The notes under the pieces are model-generated. The model was not told where the DNA came from. It saw nothing but the letters and a program-made list of their open reading frames with translations, and did not search any database. Shown here piece by piece: positions 62,501 through 64,000 of a DNA stretch of 64,000 nt. Location of the stretch: positions 1,922,501 to 1,986,500 of the forward strand of contig JADJRO010000001.1 of the NCBI GenBank assembly GCA_016712145.1. The letters are read 5' to 3'. How positions within the stretch are numbered: the first letter of the stretch is position 1; the number at the start of each line of letters is the position of its first letter. The DNA is from Saprospiraceae bacterium. GTDB taxonomy: Bacteria; Bacteroidota; Bacteroidia; Chitinophagales; Saprospiraceae. A program made the position numbers and the translations under genes.

Positions 62501-62533
62501 ACTATTGTTCCTCAGACTGAATAGTGAAAACAT
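56504..62533 (-). CDS. Giant T9SS-exported adhesin-like protein with HYR, DUF11 and SdrD_B-like domains
   Basis: 2009 residues. Signal peptide; Cys-rich N-terminal region (about 30-460); nine HYR-like repeats of about 80 residues (about 460-1190), each opening D..xPxxxCP.d..vnC and containing DxCGNxxxCtQ.I.V. There are two DUF11 domains (about 1215-1500, KTLPMANGTKFGDTITYKI and KTITNSGPFVYGDLINFKL). Three SdrD B-like/Cna-B repeats (about 1530-1890) are marked by DFVWRDLNDNGLQDPLE, GFIWEDKNGNGVQELGE and GTVWNDVNYNSVYNPSE. The Asp/Asn-rich loops suggest Ca2+ binding. The C-terminal T9SS domain begins YLDIYPVPASNELYIEL. It is a surface fibre or adhesin of a kind common in gliding and biofilm Bacteroidota. 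The single unbroken 6-kb frame is notable given breaks elsewhere in the window. Confidence 0.92.
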   Translation of the reverse strand: MFSLFSLRNNSAFLLFLLTSAQMHAEAYYNYVPPINSKISRTHEGDSVKNHSCEIKYDQGIFHLDLTDGIHFNSTGSFMIGNDSPCECTQRWTGGSHWNSDGSIDDGIMAPSAHGIISCSGSASSQTNIGPGTCTYDPSQFTIDLSQITCFNPTTGNAVAVSTPGLGCKIIWLNFDVRALAGSYDFQVETSDNIGWALYYSLNPTQSVSGPDSLSGNCSNLKLYACGNQFNTSWLTKATPVFSKTSNLYLAIWDQSNCNPANFSVNFKARLGCGNADACLLYVDSTKAICNAINTYTVTSYVSGINGTFTVTDNTGLASSISTNPNPLKFTNIADPNPVVNGVINLVYPIGSNYNFTISAGGTCTQTVSGVSPVLTVGCPQSSNVIYPCRPDVPTAITNEAGFIGLGGTINSYCGVLSFSNTDSWNVGAGCAFDTSRLTRTYKIKSGTDSVNCVLNYKVVDTTRPIIFCPVDITINCDASTAPANTGIPTGSDNCNPVPASILFHELYTNGNCQNNKTLTRTWTATDLCANTATCIQTITIQDTTRPVLTCPMNLNVSCALLIPQLNLNSVIPSDNCAGMFTISHVKDSIYNQSCPNRFTVARIYQANDICGNSNYCTQTISVNDQTGPDVNCPSTSVISCSKDVPSIMDSKNAVLTNDACGGLVIVEHMNDVLTGQTCLNRFSIFRSFKTTDLCGNTSTCTQAIIVADYVAPILTCPTNITVMCSGNVPPANVNAPFAFDFCTNPVRVNHISDIITNQTGENKYTTLRTYRATDTCGNFVECTQQIFILDEVPPSITCPIDLTINCAELVPPPDPNLLLRSDNCSSTVTVLFLSDVVNNFINANNYIITRTYRATDGSNNSITCSQQITVRDLIPPTIICPGDVNLNCAGDVPMADIGNVIANDNCVGQVNVNFNGDVISNQICPNRFTISRTYRVSDLSGNTQLCTQMLTVNDLTLPSISCPGNVTVLCAGEVPPANAMAIAATDGCGGNVGVIHHKDSISDFICTNRFLINRIYKATDACGNEAFCTQLITVEDLTGPAITCPPSLTINCEAPSDTSQTGIPQTSDHCGGQFVVLRHADNRVDGTCIYNYQIQRSWTATDLCNNSRVCVQTITVQDTSRPVFLPPADVTISCTQNYNDLSITGDASILFNNCGWPKIDYDDLIDLTGCNGSGTIIRTWLVTDDCGNTNTANQTITVLCPKFDLALKKTLPMANGTKFGDTITYKITVVNQGCDTAYQILISDYMSPGYSFLPAINPGWFITGTLMQTIIPGPVIPEDSAYVLIKFKINPLSVTGALSWLNIAEISDAKGVHSSLIQDVDSQYDTIPGNDNGGIPFSPFDDFLGGNGLDDADASDIALPLIQDVALRKTITNSGPFVYGDLINFKLAVYNQGNTPISNVVVRDYFPNGFEFDPMLNSSWIKLNDSVLTTTIQITILPNDSFCIFLNLKYINPAIRKSDSWLNYAEVYSAEGFQVMNIIEAESNLGSNTVKERSVFQNSVDNNNISGHFKLDNTDEDDHDVEGFDVVARIGDFVWRDLNDNGLQDPLELGMPNVVVCLYNVIGGLIAKDTTDANGLYEFTNLNPGQYFIFVQLGTAATNYYFGKRMIGTNRKIDSDVGSTGVSQSVLINSGTNYDSLDVAIVPFLSLGGFIWEDKNGNGVQELGEPGIKNVQVLLYDAVSKAQLKTTLTDQNGRYLFSKLKSGTYYVKVNPPANSKFTIPNADTDLTDSDIDNSNGLNTSANLILSINSLNPNLDGGLYQCASIFGTVWNDVNYNSVYNPSERGINGLLVRLYNNLNQTLYAVQLTGPKPGTPSIDGYYSFDCVPPGTYYVKFENLSGFSFGSPFMTNDPLYDSDVTHLHGSGTTNNLNLISGTTIKGINAAESKIPTGATLKGKSDLNNSNHAFDFADIPNQDGELQGVVQHKKYLDIYPVPASNELYIELKGLEAFPAYLRFYDFQGNLVKELLVNSLEECQHSLKVDIHSFITGHYRLILKSGDTVLMKDFVVIR

Positions 62534-62569
62534 GCTTCGGTTTTTGATTGGTTCTAATCTTCGCTAAAA

Positions 62570-62577
62570 CAAAAGTA
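62570..62577 (-). promoter_or_regulatory. Putative -7 box (TACTTTTG) for the giant adhesin gene
   Basis: An exact TAnnTTTG on the minus strand, 37 nt upstream of ATG 62533. No clear TTTG is seen at -33. Confidence 0.42.
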
Positions 62578-62719
62578 TTTAGAGCAATCCAGAGCTGTAG
62601 CCGTAATTAATAAAAGATAATTAATATTTATTATTGAAATTCATAGCTGACTATAAACTACATTTATACAAAATGAAAAAAAATGTATAGATGAATTTAC
62701 AATATCTGAATTTATAGTT

Positions 62720-63070
62720 TTAATCTTCAAATTTCAATGCGACGTTTTGAATAGCTCCACCCAATTGAACTTGTTTATAGAGCGTTAGTTGGCAATTTTC
62801 AACGCGTGAATCAAAACGTTTAACGGTCTGAAGAACCCGCTTTGCAATATTTTCCAATAAGGCTTCAGGTTGTTTCATTTCAGATTGTATCAGCGTATAG
62901 ATTGTTTCATAATTGAGGCTGTCATCCAAATTTAAGAGCTCTTTATCGGGAATTTTAAAATCCAGTCTAAGGTCCATTTTTAATTCTGTCAAAAGCATTC
63001 GTTCTTCGGGATAATATCCATAATGACCGAAAAAGCGCATTCCTTCTAAAACCAGGCTAATTTTTTTCAT
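62720..63070 (-). CDS. folB: Dihydroneopterin aldolase FolB
   Basis: 116 residues, the standard length. It cleaves dihydroneopterin to 6-hydroxymethyl-dihydropterin in folate synthesis. The family start is present (ISLVLEGMRFFGHYGYYPEERM, with the catalytic Tyr/Glu region), as are YETIYTLIQSEMKQPEALLENIA with the conserved Glu and the C-terminal strand QLTLYKQVQLGGAIQNV, in which a catalytic Lys is seen. It is monocistronic and divergent from the acyl-CoA dehydrogenase gene. Confidence 0.9.
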   Translation of the reverse strand: MKKISLVLEGMRFFGHYGYYPEERMLLTELKMDLRLDFKIPDKELLNLDDSLNYETIYTLIQSEMKQPEALLENIAKRVLQTVKRFDSRVENCQLTLYKQVQLGGAIQNVALKFED

Positions 63071-63101
63071 TTATCCTTTTATAATATTAACAAGCTGTTT
63101 C

Positions 63102-63132
63102 ATTGCTGCAGGCTGAGTCTTATATAAATTTG
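63102..63132 (+). promoter_or_regulatory. Putative promoter for the acyl-CoA dehydrogenase gene
   Basis: ATTG (63102-63105), 19-nt spacer, TAAATTTG (63125-63132). The -7 match is perfect and the -33 is one base off consensus. The leader is about 22 nt. Confidence 0.5.
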
Positions 63133-63157
63133 TGCAAAATTGACGAAAAGAAAAGAC

Positions 63158-64000
63158 ATGACATCAAAAACCAAAGGATTGGATCGTTACGAAGGTCATG
63201 ATTATTACCAGATCGACGAATTGCTCAGTGAAGAACATTTATTGGCCCGCCAAGCGGTCCGGGAATGGGTAAAGCAAGAGGTAAGTCCAATCATTGAAGA
63301 ATACAGCAATAAAGCAGAATGCCCACAGCATTTGTTTAAGGGATTGGCTGAAATTGGTGCCTTTGGGCCCAGTCTTCCCCGCGAATACGGGGGTGGTGGC
63401 ATGGATGAAATTGCATATGGGGTTATCATGCAAGAATTAGAACGGGGAGATTCTGGAGTGCGGTCAATGGCTTCGGTGCAAGGATCCCTGGTCATGTTTC
63501 CAATTTATAAGTTTGGCTCTGAGGCCCTTCGGAAAAAATACCTTCCCAAACTGGGTTCTGGTGAATTTATTGGTTGTTTTGGACTTACAGAACCTGATTT
63601 TGGCTCCAACCCCGCTGGAATGATTAGTACCGTTAAGGATGATGGCGATAGTTATATACTTAATGGTTCGAAAATGTGGATCACCAATTCCCCGGTTGCG
63701 GATCTTGCAGTAGTTTGGGCTAAAAATGAAGCTGGAGAAATTCTTGGAATGGTCGTTGAAAAAGACTCCAAAGGATATTCAGCACCTGAAATCCACGGGA
63801 AATGGTCTTTACGTGCTTCCATAACCGGAGAATTGGTCTTTGAAGATGTACGGGTACCCAAATCAAATGTGTTTCCAGAAGTAAAAGGTCTAAAAGGTCC
63901 ACTGTCCTGTCTTTCTAAGGCGCGTTATGGAATTGCATGGGGCGCATTGGGAGCAGCGTTGGATTGTTACGATACAGCCCTTCGCTATGCCAAAGAACGG
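63158..64000 (+). CDS. gcdH: Acyl-CoA dehydrogenase, probably glutaryl-CoA dehydrogenase (N-terminal 281 residues)
   Basis: The frame is open to the window edge with exactly 281 codons. The N-terminal helical domain (DELLSEEHLLARQAVREWVK) is followed by substrate/FAD motifs: REYGGGGMDEIAYGVIMQE, ERGDSGVRSMASVQGSLVM (the Arg and Ser typical of glutaryl-CoA dehydrogenases) and FGLTEPDFGSNPAGM. Then WITNSPVADLAVVW (FAD binding) and LSKARYGIAWGALGAA follow. The family oxidatively decarboxylates glutaryl-CoA to crotonyl-CoA in lysine and aromatic catabolism. The catalytic Glu lies beyond the edge, so subfamily certainty is limited. Confidence 0.88.
   Translation, partial: MTSKTKGLDRYEGHDYYQIDELLSEEHLLARQAVREWVKQEVSPIIEEYSNKAECPQHLFKGLAEIGAFGPSLPREYGGGGMDEIAYGVIMQELERGDSGVRSMASVQGSLVMFPIYKFGSEALRKKYLPKLGSGEFIGCFGLTEPDFGSNPAGMISTVKDDGDSYILNGSKMWITNSPVADLAVVWAKNEAGEILGMVVEKDSKGYSAPEIHGKWSLRASITGELVFEDVRVPKSNVFPEVKGLKGPLSCLSKARYGIAWGALGAALDCYDTALRYAKER

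Overview
The window looks like a chromosomal segment of an AT-rich Bacteroidota, probably a Saprospiria-like lineage. The evidence is the set of type IX secretion (T9SS) C-terminal sorting domains on secreted proteins, Bacteroidota-type -7 boxes (TAnnTTTG) instead of Shine-Dalgarno-led starts, a 669-residue SdhA beside a five-helix SdhC, DUF6089 and DUF4783 proteins, and intergenic regions packed with short word-like repeats. No rRNA, CRISPR array, prophage or plasmid backbone was seen.

Layout. 1-7.5 kb: start of a membrane protein, rpoN, a long-form Xaa-Pro aminopeptidase broken by one base, two secreted proteins and two tiny genes. 8-15 kb: a T9SS-exported reprolysin-type metallopeptidase, a TIGR02757 protein and a periplasmic M16 peptidase, then a palindromic MITE-like element. 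15-30 kb: housekeeping genes (aconitase, mscL, a PaaE-like reductase, a glycosyltransferase, a NatAB-like ABC exporter, a DUF6089 barrel, nadA, gpmI, a DUF4783 protein, an rluB-like gene, dnaB). 30-35 kb: an accessory stretch with 7-bp and 16-bp tandem repeats, a decayed IS3-family element, a glycosyltransferase and a lipoprotein. 35-43.7 kb: fadD, rpsA with a helix-hairpin-helix tail, crtI-crtB, suhB and a MacB-like permease. 43.7-45.9 kb: a repeat array invaded by an IS110/IS1111-type element. 46-56 kb: a DUF3089 lipoprotein, rlmN, a membrane protein/HTH pair, a PfkB kinase, tRNA-Asn, the sdhCAB operon interrupted by a four-helix-bundle cassette, metB and a T9SS protein. 56.5-64 kb: a 2009-residue adhesin-like T9SS protein, folB and the start of a glutaryl-CoA dehydrogenase-like gene.

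Strongest signal. The IS110/IS1111 element (about 43961-45459) can be delimited because an unoccupied paralogous copy of its target lies 150 bp downstream. Its 315-bp 3' non-coding end folds into two adjacent hairpins (45193-45331). The internal loops of these hairpins match the target (CTATAGACT) and the element's own two ends (GATTCT and ATAGGAG), all converging on a CT/AG core. This is the layout expected of a bridge RNA (seekRNA), with guides readable directly from the sequence. The second notable structure is a four-helix-bundle (S23/TIGR02436) gene flanked by inverted low-complexity arms, sitting between sdhA and sdhB like an rRNA intervening sequence. 

Caution. Five reading frames (aminopeptidase, a small secreted protein, rpsA, rlmN and the IS3 orfA) are each restored by adding one A/T to an A/T run. 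This points to homopolymer under-calling in the assembly rather than five real mutations.
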